Below are positions 33,568 to 41,666 of a stretch of 64,000 nt of DNA, one piece after another (the stretch's first letter is position 1; every line of letters starts with the position of its first letter). Source of the DNA: Mycobacterium sp. BK086. GTDB taxonomy: Bacteria; Actinomycetota; Actinomycetes; Mycobacteriales; Mycobacteriaceae. The notes beneath the pieces are model-generated. The model made no database searches, was not told the DNA's origin, and saw nothing but the letters and a program-made list of their open reading frames with translations. Position numbers and translations under genes: made by a program. The stretch spans positions 620,001 to 684,000 of the forward strand of contig SNWL01000005.1 in assembly GCA_004362315.1 (NCBI GenBank), read 5' to 3'.

Positions 33568-34755
33568 CTAGCCGCCTTGGAGGCGCTGCCGGAGGCGTTC
33601 TCTCAGCGTCTGCTTGGGCTGAACGGGCGGCGGCGTGATCACCGACGGCACCGGCGGCGGTGCGGCCTCGACCGGCGGCACCGGAGCGGCGTCGAGCGGC
33701 ACATCGGCGGGCGGAGCCTCGGGCGGTGGGGGCATGTTCATCGTCATCGCGACGACCGGTGCCGTGTCGAACGTGGGCTCGGCCTCCGGCAGCGGGGCAG
33801 GCGCGGACGGGGCCTGCTCGGGGGCCGCGAGGGCCGGCGTGCCCGCCGCGGGTGCCTCGGGAGCGCTCTCAGGCCGCAGCGCGGGCGTCTCGGCGGTGTT
33901 CACCACGTCGCGATGCTCGGGACGTGGCCCGTGGTCGGGCAGCAGTTCCAGGCCCACCGCCACCGATGCCGACACCACGAACGCCACCACGCCACCGGCG
34001 AGCAGTGCCGTCGCGCCGCGCAGGGCCGTCGATTCGCGGCGCGTCGCAGCCGGCGCAGCCGGGAAGGCGAACAGCGGATCGTCGAATGCCGCGATGCTGT
34101 TCACCGAGGCCAGCGCCGCACCGCGGGCGAGCGCCAGCTCGGCCTCGGCCGGCGCGAACACCGGGATGCCCTGGATCTCCTCGAGGCGGCGCGCGATCGA
34201 GTCGAAATCGTCCCCGGAACCCAGCAGCACCAGCCCGTCGGGCTGCCACTCGCTGGCGCTCAGGATGTCCGACAGCCAGCTGATCAGGTCCTGGTCGGTC
34301 TCCAGGTCGTAGCTGATGGCGGTCTGCACCGCACCCTCGTCGGCGTCGACGATCAACGCGACGATCGCTTCGGGCTCGACGACGCACACCGCGGTGACGT
34401 CGGATCCGATGACTTGTCCGATGCCGCGGGCGAAGGCCTCGGTGGCTTCAGGCAGGCGGATCGGGATCACGTTCTCGAATCCCGAATCGGCCAGCGAGTC
34501 CAGCAGCAGCGAAGCCTCGACGGAGGCGTCGTCACTCCAGGTCACCCCGATGGACTGCAGACGCTGGCCGCCCGCGATGGCTTGGGTGCGCGACAGTGCC
34601 TCGGCCACGAACTCCGACGTCGTGACCGGGCTGAATCCGCCGCGGCGCACCTCGAACGCGTCGTGCCCCTTCGTGGCGCCGTCGACTCCGTCACCTTGGA
34701 CAAGGACGAGTCCGACGGTGGTCGGGGTCATCGACAGTCCCAGGACCGTGTCCAA
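33568..34755 (-). CDS. Mycobacterial DUF7159-type protein, actin-fold-like N-domain plus Pro-rich tail
   Basis: The protein has about 395 residues. An N-terminal domain (DTVLGLSMTPTTVGLVLVQG, then AVCVVEPEAIVALIVD) has the look of a degenerate actin/Hsp70-type ATPase fold. A single transmembrane helix (LLAGGVVAFVVSASVAVGL) follows near residue 265, then a long Pro/Ala-rich extracytoplasmic tail ending in RERLRQRLQGG. TTG 34755 gives the MDTVLG start expected for the family, with GAGAGGA 10 bases upstream; GTG 34764 abuts that sequence too closely. Function unknown. Confidence 0.75.
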   Translation of the reverse strand: MDTVLGLSMTPTTVGLVLVQGDGVDGATKGHDAFEVRRGGFSPVTTSEFVAEALSRTQAIAGGQRLQSIGVTWSDDASVEASLLLDSLADSGFENVIPIRLPEATEAFARGIGQVIGSDVTAVCVVEPEAIVALIVDADEGAVQTAISYDLETDQDLISWLSDILSASEWQPDGLVLLGSGDDFDSIARRLEEIQGIPVFAPAEAELALARGAALASVNSIAAFDDPLFAFPAAPAATRRESTALRGATALLAGGVVAFVVSASVAVGLELLPDHGPRPEHRDVVNTAETPALRPESAPEAPAAGTPALAAPEQAPSAPAPLPEAEPTFDTAPVVAMTMNMPPPPEAPPADVPLDAAPVPPVEAAPPPVPSVITPPPVQPKQTLRERLRQRLQGG

Positions 34756-35000
34756 CTGAAGCACTCCTCTCCGGTCCTGTCTTCGCCGGCTTCACACAGC
34801 ACGCGCGCAAGCACCAAACACCTGGTGCGGTACGTCGCGCGGGAAGCGCCAGAAGCGAACCGGGACAGCGTGGTCGTCTTCGATCTCCGTGGAGCCTACC
34901 CGCAGTCGCGTATACCGGCGAATGAGCGCTGAGTGGTCCCGCTTCGGAGACGATTCGATAACGACGAGAACCTGGGCTTATGACGCAGGAGTGCCCGAAT

Positions 35001-35345
35001 TCAATCCTGGTGAGGTGGAAGCGCGGCCACCATCGGGGTGTCCACACCGACCGGGCCGAGCTCATAGGCCCCGCCCGGATTGCCGATCGGGGCATCGCGG
35101 CCCGGCAGGACCTCGTTGAAGAAAGCGGCATTGTCGGCGAGGAACTTCTTTTCTTCCTCGGGAAGGTCGCTTTCGAAATAGATGGCGTCGACCTCGCACA
35201 GGATTCGGCAGGCACCACATTCCACACACTCGGTGGGATTGATGTACATGGTCCGATCGCCCTCATAGATGCAGTCGACCGGGCATTCCTTCATGCAGGC
35301 CTTGTGCTTGATATCGACACACGCACTGCTGATCACGTAGGTCAT
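35001..35345 (-). CDS. fdxA: 7Fe ferredoxin FdxA
   Basis: The 114-residue ferredoxin matches Rv2007c (FdxA) in length and motifs: CVDIKHKACMKECPVDC holds the 3Fe-type site and CVECGACRILC the [4Fe-4S] site, followed by the conserved tail AAFFNEVLPGRDAPIGNPGG. It transfers electrons in redox reactions, probably to P450s or other partners. In M. tuberculosis fdxA belongs to the hypoxia DosR regulon; a DosR-like box lies 55-74 bp upstream here, which supports similar control. It is not beside any P450 gene. Confidence 0.9.
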   Translation of the reverse strand: MTYVISSACVDIKHKACMKECPVDCIYEGDRTMYINPTECVECGACRILCEVDAIYFESDLPEEEKKFLADNAAFFNEVLPGRDAPIGNPGGAYELGPVGVDTPMVAALPPHQD

Positions 35346-35399
35346 GGCGCCAGCCTATGTGTAACCGGCCGTAGCAGACATCGGTGGAAGACCCCTGTG

Positions 35400-35419
35400 T
35401 AGGGGACCAAAGACCTCAC
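35400..35419. promoter_or_regulatory. DosR-like box upstream of fdxA
   Basis: The 20 bases agree at 15 positions with the DosR consensus TTSGGGACTWWAGTCCCSAA, with the GGGAC and ACC halves recognisable. It lies 55-74 bases before the start of fdxA on the minus strand and overlaps the stop of the next upstream gene. Confidence 0.5.
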
Positions 35420-35964
35420 TTGACGGGGACGCCAACCCATCCGGTCGGGTCGCGACGATGGTCGGTGGTGTTCCGGCATTCGCCGTAGATCTGCATGGTG
35501 GCGCGGTTCGTCTGGTCGTCATTGCGGAAGAAGATGACCGTCACCCCGTCGCGAGTGAAAGTCCGGCCGCCCGGGTGACGAGCCGGCGGCATCGCCTCGG
35601 TCCAGCCCTTGGCCGTCAGCGCCGCCGCGATCGACGCGAAATAGCGTGGGGTGTCCATGACGCCGGGGACGTCGAAGTTGAGGTAGATCGCGCCCTGGTA
35701 CGGCGGTTCGTCGGCGCTCGCGCACGACATCAGTAGATAACTGGCGCTGACGCCCTTCAGGTGTCCGGCGCCGGCGATCTCCTGGGCCGGCTGAAGGACC
35801 TGGAGTTTGGCCTGTTCGTCGGTCAGCGGCCGGGCGACCGGATCGACCGCCGCGCCGCGCAGATCCCGAAATTGGTGCAGGGCAACAAAACTCACACCGA
35901 GCACCAGACTGGTGAGCAGTGCGGCGGCGATCAGTAGCACCGCGGGTTTGGAGCGAAGGGGCAT
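35416..35964 (-). CDS. Membrane-anchored protein of unknown function
   Basis: The 182-residue protein has a single N-terminal hydrophobic segment (PAVLLIAAALLTSLVLGVSFV), probably a signal anchor, and a soluble extracytoplasmic domain with two cysteines (LMSCASAD, YGECRNTT). The domain has alternating strands and helices but no known motif. ATG 35964 is used; a GTG three bases upstream is equally possible. It starts 4 bases after the stop of the secreted protein gene upstream, so they form an operon. Confidence 0.7.
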   Translation of the reverse strand: MPLRSKPAVLLIAAALLTSLVLGVSFVALHQFRDLRGAAVDPVARPLTDEQAKLQVLQPAQEIAGAGHLKGVSASYLLMSCASADEPPYQGAIYLNFDVPGVMDTPRYFASIAAALTAKGWTEAMPPARHPGGRTFTRDGVTVIFFRNDDQTNRATMQIYGECRNTTDHRRDPTGWVGVPVK

Positions 35965-35968
35965 CACA

Positions 35969-36484
35969 TCAGGACAGCGGGGTGCAGCTGTAGGGCTGTT
36001 GGTCGGAGAAGTGCACGGCGGGCATGCCGTCGACATAGGTGTACTGCACGCCCGGCGCCCAACTGGTGCCCGGGACCACCCATGGCGGAACGCCCGCCGG
36101 GTAGGCGACCGTGAAATCGGTGAAGAACGCCGCGTTGTCCGGGCAGCCCTTGGCGGGCACGGGATTCCACGCGTGCACCACGATCGGGTTGTACAGATGC
36201 GGTCCCTGCGCGCAGTTCGGTTGGCAGGCAACGGCATTGTCGGTACCGGTCCCCCGGGCGCCGTCGGCTCCCCAGGCGCTCCAGGTCATGTCCTCCATGA
36301 TGCTGGTGGAGTCGCACCCGTAGACCACTCGTTGCGGCTTCTCCTGCAGGGGCTGGCTCGGGTCGTAGCAGCTGCCGAACATGTAGACGGTCGCGCCGGG
36401 ATCGGCCGCGACGACGGTGCTCGTGCTCAGGCCGGACAGGGTCATGACCAGGGCCGCACCACCGACTGCCACCGCGCGGACCAT
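35969..36484 (-). CDS. Secreted Cys-rich protein of unknown function
   Basis: The 171-residue preprotein has a signal peptide (MVRAVAVGGAALVMTLSGLS, VVAADPG cleavage). The mature chain has six cysteines (FGSCYDPS, YGCDST, VACQPNCAQG, KGCPDN, YSCTPLS) and is rich in Trp, Pro and Gly, which suggests a compact disulphide-bonded fold. It is the first gene of a pair with the membrane-anchored protein. No family recognised; similar proteins occur in mycobacterial exported sets. Confidence 0.72.
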   Translation of the reverse strand: MVRAVAVGGAALVMTLSGLSTSTVVAADPGATVYMFGSCYDPSQPLQEKPQRVVYGCDSTSIMEDMTWSAWGADGARGTGTDNAVACQPNCAQGPHLYNPIVVHAWNPVPAKGCPDNAAFFTDFTVAYPAGVPPWVVPGTSWAPGVQYTYVDGMPAVHFSDQQPYSCTPLS

Positions 36485-36553
36485 TGCATCTCCTCACCGA
36501 CACCGACGACGCGCGCATGCTAACACCCGGCTGAGGACCAATGGCCCTATGAG

Positions 36554-36691
36554 GTGTGGGCCTTCGACTCGGGACGCGACCAGGGCAAAGCCCATAACGT
36601 CGAGGACGACATCGAGAATGTGGCGCACACCGGGGGATGCGTCGAGGTGTGCCCGTTCACCACACGAGGTGAGGCGAAGGGCTGGCGGTGA
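36554..36691 (+). CDS. Possible short ORF or gene remnant with CVEVC motif
   Basis: In this frame 45 codons from GTG 36554 to TGA 36691 have strongly mycobacterial codon use and read like real protein (EDDIENVAHTGGCVEVCPF). The frame is open back to an in-frame stop at 36520-36522, and there is no ATG; an ATG at 36541 with a GAGGA 3 bases upstream is one base out of frame. Either a short gene with a GTG start, or a remnant or frameshifted copy of a slightly longer gene. Its end is 5 bp from the stop of the cyclopropane synthase gene. I recognise no family. Confidence 0.35.
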   Translation: MWAFDSGRDQGKAHNVEDDIENVAHTGGCVEVCPFTTRGEAKGWR

Positions 36692-36695
36692 GCCG

Positions 36696-37550
36696 TCAGC
36701 CCTTGGCCAGGGTGAACTGGCAGATGTCGGTATAGCCGTCGCGGAACAGCTCGGCGCACCCGGTCAGGTACCGCATGTAGCGGTCATAGACCTCGCGCGA
36801 CTGCAGAGCCACGGCCTCTTCTTCGTTGGCCTCCAGCGCTGCCGACCAGAAGTCAAGAGTGCGGGCGTAATGCAGCCGCAGCGGGTGCACGCGGTTGACG
36901 GTGAATCCGGCGGTGGTTGCGCGGTTCTCGACATCGGTGACCTTGGGCAGACGGCCACCGGGGAAGATCTCGTCCATGATGAATTTGAAGAACTTCAAAT
37001 GCTTCATGGTGATTGGCATCTCGCGGGCCGCGAATTCTTCGTCGCTCGGCAGAACGATGGTGTGCAGCAACATCACCCCGTCGGCGGGCAGCGCGTCGTA
37101 GGCCATTTTGAAGAACGCGTCATAGCGGTCGGAGCCGAAGTGCTCGAACGCACCGATCGAGACGATCCGGTCGACCGGTTCGTCGAACTGCTCCCAGCCT
37201 TCGAGCAGGACCCGCCGCGACCGCGGGCTGTCGGACTGATCGAACAGCTGCTGGACGTGCAGTGCCTGGTTCTTACTCAGCGTCAGCCCGACGACGTTGA
37301 CGTCGTAGCGCTCCAGGGCGCGCATCAGGGTCGCCCCCCAGCCGCACCCGATGTCGAGCAGGGTCATCCCCGGCTGCAGACCCAACTTGCCCAGCGACAG
37401 ATCGATCTTGGCGAGCTGTGCTTCTTCCAGCGTCAGGTCGTCGGGCTCGAAGTAGGCGCAGCTGTATGTCTGCGACTTGTCCAGGAAGAGCCGATAGAAG
37501 TCGTCAGACAGGTCGTAATGGTGCTGCACGTCGTCAAAACGTGGCTCCAT
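36696..37550 (-). CDS. Cyclopropane-mycolic-acid synthase, PcaA/CmaA-like
   Basis: The 284-residue SAM methyltransferase carries LDIGCGWGATLMRALE (SAM motif), YSCAYFEPDDLTLEEAQLAK, VSIGAFEHFG and the C-terminal QFTLAKG. It resembles PcaA/CmaA2 more than MmaA4 in remembered stretches (SPRSRRVLLEGWEQFDEPVD). It transfers methylene or methyl groups to meromycolate chains. ATG 37550 with GAGG 8 bases upstream gives the MEPRFDDVQHHYDLSDDF start expected of the family; a TTG at 37589 would add 13 residues. The exact reaction cannot be assigned from sequence alone. Confidence 0.85.
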   Translation of the reverse strand: MEPRFDDVQHHYDLSDDFYRLFLDKSQTYSCAYFEPDDLTLEEAQLAKIDLSLGKLGLQPGMTLLDIGCGWGATLMRALERYDVNVVGLTLSKNQALHVQQLFDQSDSPRSRRVLLEGWEQFDEPVDRIVSIGAFEHFGSDRYDAFFKMAYDALPADGVMLLHTIVLPSDEEFAAREMPITMKHLKFFKFIMDEIFPGGRLPKVTDVENRATTAGFTVNRVHPLRLHYARTLDFWSAALEANEEEAVALQSREVYDRYMRYLTGCAELFRDGYTDICQFTLAKG

Positions 37551-37731
37551 GAGATCGACCTCTTCTACGCGTGCGGGTGAATTGAGCAACTAGGTTTCCT
37601 GTTCTTGCGTCTGCACTCCGGCCAACCCCGCGTGACCCGGTCACACTCCCCCGGTGACGTAACCTCGGTAGCCTACGCGACTAACCGCGAAGTCCCCACT
37701 TGAGCAAACTGTGAGGGAGCTGAATGTTGCG

Positions 37732-37980
37732 TCAAGAAGGATCACCGGCGCCCTCGCCTTTGCCGTATTTCGGCTGGCCGTTCTCATCGAGCCACTCGTT
37801 GACGGCGGTGCCGGTGACGGTGTTGTCCGAGCCGGGCAAAACGGCGGTGGGCCGGTCCTCGTAGGCCTTCATCATCTCCGCGGCCTTTGCCCGGGCGGCA
37901 TCGTCAGGCTCCGGTTTTTCCGAACCCAGTTGGGCGGACGACTGGTTGGAAACATCTTCGGAACGTTCTGGAGTGCTCAC
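37732..37980 (-). CDS. Small hydrophilic protein of unknown function
   Basis: The 82-residue protein starts at GTG 37980 (MSTPERSEDVSNQ) with AGGAG 9 bases upstream. Ser/Glu-rich N-terminus, then AARAKAAEMMKAYEDRPTAV and TGTAVNEWLDENG. It is soluble, acidic and has no signal. Similar small proteins are conserved in mycobacteria. The gap to the next gene on either side is about 180 bp. Function unknown. Confidence 0.65.
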   Translation of the reverse strand: MSTPERSEDVSNQSSAQLGSEKPEPDDAARAKAAEMMKAYEDRPTAVLPGSDNTVTGTAVNEWLDENGQPKYGKGEGAGDPS

Positions 37981-38167
37981 TTCAGGGCGCTCCTTCCTCG
38001 TCCGGTGCGGGCGACGTCGGCGGTGTGGCCACTTGGGTTGCGGCGCTGAGCAAGCGACTTCCCGAATGTGTGGTCGGCCAAACCGTGACATTTCGCTCAG
38101 CAACGACACGGCCGGCCGGAACTGCGTCCGAGTGCCATACGCGCCGCTTTTCAGGCAAAGTTGAACC

Positions 38168-39241
38168 ATGGACGCAAAGCTTCCGCTTCGCCACGGCCGC
38201 CGGCTGATGACCACGCTGGCGGCCCTTCTGCTGGTGCCGGGTCTGCTCGCAGGTCCCGCGCACGCCACACCGGCGCCGGTCGGCCCGGCGCCGCTGTCTC
38301 CCCTGGACCAGTCAGCGGTACTCGGTCAGGTCACCCCTGGGCTCGTCGACATCAACACGACGCTGAACTACCAGAGTGCGGTCGGCGCGGGCACCGGCAT
38401 CGTGCTCGATCCCAGCGGCGAGGTGCTGACCAACAATCACGTCATCGAGGGCGCCACCGGAATCACGGCCACCAGCCTGGCCAACGGGCGCACGTACCCC
38501 GTCGATGTCATCGGCTATGACCGCGCCAACGACATCGCCCTGGTCCGGCTGCGCGGAGCCGGTGACCTGCCGGTCGCCTCGCTGGGGACATCGTCGGGCA
38601 TCGCGGTCGGCGACCCGATCGCGGCGATCGGCAACGCCGGTGGCGCCGGCGGAGCCCCGAGCTTCTCGCCCGGCAACATCACCCAACTCGGGGCGTCGGT
38701 GCGTGCCTCCGACGAGTCCGGCGGCGGGACTCGGGAACTCAGCGACCTGATCCGGGTGGCCGCCGATGTGCGCCCCGGTGACTCGGGTGGTCCACTGGTC
38801 AACGCGGCCGGCCAGGTCATCGGCGTCACCGTCGCGGCCACGCTGACCTACCGGATGGGCAACGTCCGCGGTGGCGAAGGCTTTGCCATTCCGATCGACC
38901 GTGCGATCGGCATCGCCAACGCCATCCGGTCCGGCGGTGGCCCGGGGGTGCATATGGGCGACACCGCCTTCATCGGTGTCGGCATCGCCGACGCCAACGA
39001 GGGCGGCCCGCCCGGAGCCGTTGTGCGCCAAGTTCTTCCGGACACTCCCGCGCGGGGAATCGGCATCGCCAGCGGTGACCTGATCGTCGCGGCGGACGGG
39101 GTGACCATCAACACCGCCACCGACTTGTCCAACTTCATGGATGCCCACCGTCCCGGCGACACCATCACGCTGAGTTGGGTGGACCGTGAAGGCAATCCGC
39201 GCAGCGCGCCGGTGGTCCTCACCGCGGGGCCGGTCGGCTGA
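38168..39241 (+). CDS. pepA: PepA-like secreted serine protease with PDZ domain
   Basis: The 357-residue preprotein matches PepA (Rv0125/Mtb32A) in length and motifs: signal peptide (LAALLLVPGLLAGPAHA), trypsin-fold with His in VLTNNHVIEG, Asp in YDRANDIALVRL and Ser in GDSGGPLVN, then a C-terminal PDZ domain (ARGIGIASGDLIVAADGVTI). It is a secreted serine protease with a role in envelope homeostasis. The paralogue HtrA/PepD has an N-terminal transmembrane/acidic segment and is less similar. It ends 2 bp before the convergent methyltransferase stop. Confidence 0.85.
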   Translation: MDAKLPLRHGRRLMTTLAALLLVPGLLAGPAHATPAPVGPAPLSPLDQSAVLGQVTPGLVDINTTLNYQSAVGAGTGIVLDPSGEVLTNNHVIEGATGITATSLANGRTYPVDVIGYDRANDIALVRLRGAGDLPVASLGTSSGIAVGDPIAAIGNAGGAGGAPSFSPGNITQLGASVRASDESGGGTRELSDLIRVAADVRPGDSGGPLVNAAGQVIGVTVAATLTYRMGNVRGGEGFAIPIDRAIGIANAIRSGGGPGVHMGDTAFIGVGIADANEGGPPGAVVRQVLPDTPARGIGIASGDLIVAADGVTINTATDLSNFMDAHRPGDTITLSWVDREGNPRSAPVVLTAGPVG

Positions 39242-39243
39242 GC

Positions 39244-40014
39244 TCAGGTGTGCAATTCGGCTCGCAGCTGCATGAACCGGAACAAGCCGGGACGGCCTGC
39301 CAACGGCTCGTAGGCGCGCACCATGTCGTCGACGAAGGCGGCGCGCTCGGGTTCGGGTATGTGATCGGTCCAGGCCGTGCAGCCGACCGTGCACCAGGCC
39401 GTGAACTGCTCGGTGGTCTCGAAATCCCACTCGCGATCGCGCACCGTCACCGCATCGACCCGAAGCCCGTTGCGCTCGGCCAACGCGCTGAACTCCGCCG
39501 GCTCGGGATGGACGAACGGCGCGGTGAATCCGTCGAAATACCGCGCCCACCGCGCGCCGGCGGCCACCTGCATCGCGGTTGACTCGATGCTGGGACGTGC
39601 ACTGCCGCAGACCATCTGGATCACGGCTCGGCCGCCGGGGCGCAGCACCGTGGCGATACCGGCCAGCGCGTCGCCCAACTGCGGCACCCAGTGCAGCGCG
39701 TTGAACGACACCACCATGTCGAAGCGGGTGGCGAAGGGCAGCCGTCGTGCGTCAGCGCAGACGAAGACCGGACCGGAAGGTGCCGACGGGCCGACCTCCC
39801 CGGCCGCGCCCACCATTCTCGGCGAGGCGTCGACGCCGACGATGTAGCCGCGCGGGAGGCGATCGGCGATCTCGCGGGTGAGGAAGCCGTCACCACAGCC
39901 GATGTCGAGCACACACTCGGCGCCGTCGACGACGAGCTCGGCCAGGGTCTCGGCGGCCACCGTGCGTTGCAGGCTACTGACCCGGCTGTAGTCCCGCCCG
40001 CTCCAGTCCGCCAC
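39244..40014 (-). CDS. SAM-dependent class I methyltransferase
   Basis: The 256-residue protein has the SAM motif LDIGCGDGFLTREIADRL, acidic loop VGVDASPRMV, and VVSFNALHWVPQL with a Trp-containing substrate loop. N-terminal ADWSGRDYSRVSSLQ is typical of trans-aconitate-methyltransferase-like (Tam) relatives such as Rv2003c. GTG 40014 and TTG 40032 are both possible starts; GTG 40014 is used because no ribosome binding site favours the other. It is divergent from the chorismate mutase gene with about 57 bp between starts. Substrate unknown. Confidence 0.8.
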   Translation of the reverse strand: MADWSGRDYSRVSSLQRTVAAETLAELVVDGAECVLDIGCGDGFLTREIADRLPRGYIVGVDASPRMVGAAGEVGPSAPSGPVFVCADARRLPFATRFDMVVSFNALHWVPQLGDALAGIATVLRPGGRAVIQMVCGSARPSIESTAMQVAAGARWARYFDGFTAPFVHPEPAEFSALAERNGLRVDAVTVRDREWDFETTEQFTAWCTVGCTAWTDHIPEPERAAFVDDMVRAYEPLAGRPGLFRFMQLRAELHT

Positions 40015-40071
40015 CGGGACAGTTAACGTCAACAGCGATATCGGCGGCAATAGCGATGAAGGATGGAATCC

Positions 40072-40641
40072 ATGACCACTGCCCTGGCGCGCGGCGCCGC
40101 AGCAACGATGACGATGCTCGTGGTCGCGACGGCCGCTCCGGCGCGGGCCGATTCGCCGGAGCCGTTGTACAACCTGGTGGACGCCGCGGCGCAACGGTTA
40201 CAGACCGCTGATGCGGTGGCAGCCAACAAGTGGCTCACCGGCGGGCCGATCACCGACCCGGCCCGGGTCAAGGTGGTCCTGGACGCGGTGTCGAAGGATG
40301 CCGAATCCCGCAGTGTGTCAACCGATTATGTGACGACCGCCTTCACCAATCAGATCAACGCGACCGAGGCGATCGAGTACGCCCGGTTCGCCGGCTGGAA
40401 GTTCGACCCGGCGAGCGCGCCCAGCACGGCACCGGACCTGTCGGCGTCGCGGTCGGTCATCGACGGGCTCAATCACCAGATCGTCGAGCAGTTCTCGGTG
40501 CAGTGGCCGCTGCTGAACTCCCCCGGCTGCCGCCCGGCGCTGGACGCGGCCAAGGGTGTCGTCGCCGGCGAGCGGGCGTTCGACGATCTCTACCGGACCG
40601 CGCTGGACGTCGCGACCCGGTCCTACTGTCCCGCAGGCTAA
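40072..40641 (+). CDS. Secreted chorismate mutase (AroQ-gamma), Rv1885c-like
   Basis: The 189-residue preprotein has a signal peptide (ALARGAAATMTMLVVATAAP, ARADSPEP) and an all-helical AroQ domain: LVDAAAQRLQTADAVAANKW, then FTNQINATEAIEYARFAGWK, ASRSVIDGLNHQIV. It matches the secreted mutase Rv1885c in these stretches. It converts chorismate to prephenate outside the membrane, an unusual place for this reaction. AAGGA 8 bases upstream fixes ATG 40072 over ATG 40063. Its end overlaps the convergent DUF4331 gene. The catalytic Arg/Lys/Glu set is present. Confidence 0.92.
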   Translation: MTTALARGAAATMTMLVVATAAPARADSPEPLYNLVDAAAQRLQTADAVAANKWLTGGPITDPARVKVVLDAVSKDAESRSVSTDYVTTAFTNQINATEAIEYARFAGWKFDPASAPSTAPDLSASRSVIDGLNHQIVEQFSVQWPLLNSPGCRPALDAAKGVVAGERAFDDLYRTALDVATRSYCPAG

Positions 40642-41648
40642 CTCGCCGGGTGCGGGTTGCCCAGATAGGGAAAGACGTCGAGGGTGTCGGTGTGCGGGGC
40701 CAGTCCGCTGGGCGGGCAGTCACCCTTGGTGAGGAACGCCAGCCGGTAGTCGATGACGTCGTCGGTGAACACCCGGCCGTTCGGGTATTTCGCCGGCTTG
40801 CTCGGGTCGAAGTGCAGCATGTCGGGCAGGGTGCCCTCACGGTCGATCTCCGCTTCGGCCTCCGCCTCGGTGTAGCCGCCGGTGTGGCCCATCAGGTGGA
40901 CGAACTGCGGCGTCCAGCGCTCCCGGTCGTTGACCGGCACGCTGGCATTGTACTCCAACTTGGTGTCGTCGGTGTTGAAGAAACTGCTCACCGACGGATG
41001 GCCGGCGCGGTCGACATGGAGCAGTTCGCCGTCCTGCTTGACGCTGCAGCGTCCCCAGATCCGGATGTCGGGGTTGGCACCGAGTTCGGCGGTCGGCAGC
41101 TCGATGGCGATGGAGAACACGTTGGCCGCCAGGTTGGAATCGACCCCGGTCCACGGCGAGCTGTCGCCAAGATGCAGGTCGGTGAAATTGCGCTTACCGC
41201 TGGTGTCGAACAGGTTCTTGATGCCGTCGAAATCGAAGAAGAACGCGTCACTGCGCGCGCCCGCGGCGAACGTGTATTCCCCGGACTGGTGGACCTTGGC
41301 GGTTGGCCCGAAGGATACTTCCACGGCGTCGAAGATCTTCTCGCCCAACGGAAGTGGCGACTCGGCGTCATCCCCGACGGCCATGAAGACGTCCACGGTC
41401 TGGCGCCCGTCGTCCGGCTCGGAGAAGACGAAGCTGAAGGCGATGTCGTTGAGCAGATCCCCGTCGTTGTCGACCGCCAGCCGGTAGATGGCGTCGGGAT
41501 GCAGCGCGTCGGCGTTCGGGTTGGCGTTGAGGATCAGCACGGTACGGGCCGGGTCGGCCGGTGCTTGAAATGCGTAGAGGTCACACAGATCCAGTCGCTG
41601 ATCCCCGAGTGGTGGGCCCAGGCTCAGGCCGGTGAAATGATTCGACAT
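40638..41648 (-). CDS. DUF4331 family protein
   Basis: The 336-residue protein matches DUF4331 in layout: DLCDLYAFQAPADPARTVLILN at the N-terminus, alternating strands such as AFFFDFDGIKNLF, NVFSIAIELPTAEL, and a C-terminal half with VFTDDVIDYRLAFL. These proteins have a beta-rich fold with repeats. There is no signal peptide, though relatives are exported. ATG 41648 is used. It shares direction with the LLM gene, with 18 bp between. Function unknown. Confidence 0.8.
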   Translation of the reverse strand: MSNHFTGLSLGPPLGDQRLDLCDLYAFQAPADPARTVLILNANPNADALHPDAIYRLAVDNDGDLLNDIAFSFVFSEPDDGRQTVDVFMAVGDDAESPLPLGEKIFDAVEVSFGPTAKVHQSGEYTFAAGARSDAFFFDFDGIKNLFDTSGKRNFTDLHLGDSSPWTGVDSNLAANVFSIAIELPTAELGANPDIRIWGRCSVKQDGELLHVDRAGHPSVSSFFNTDDTKLEYNASVPVNDRERWTPQFVHLMGHTGGYTEAEAEAEIDREGTLPDMLHFDPSKPAKYPNGRVFTDDVIDYRLAFLTKGDCPPSGLAPHTDTLDVFPYLGNPHPAS

Positions 41649-41666
41649 CAACGAAACTCTGCCGGA

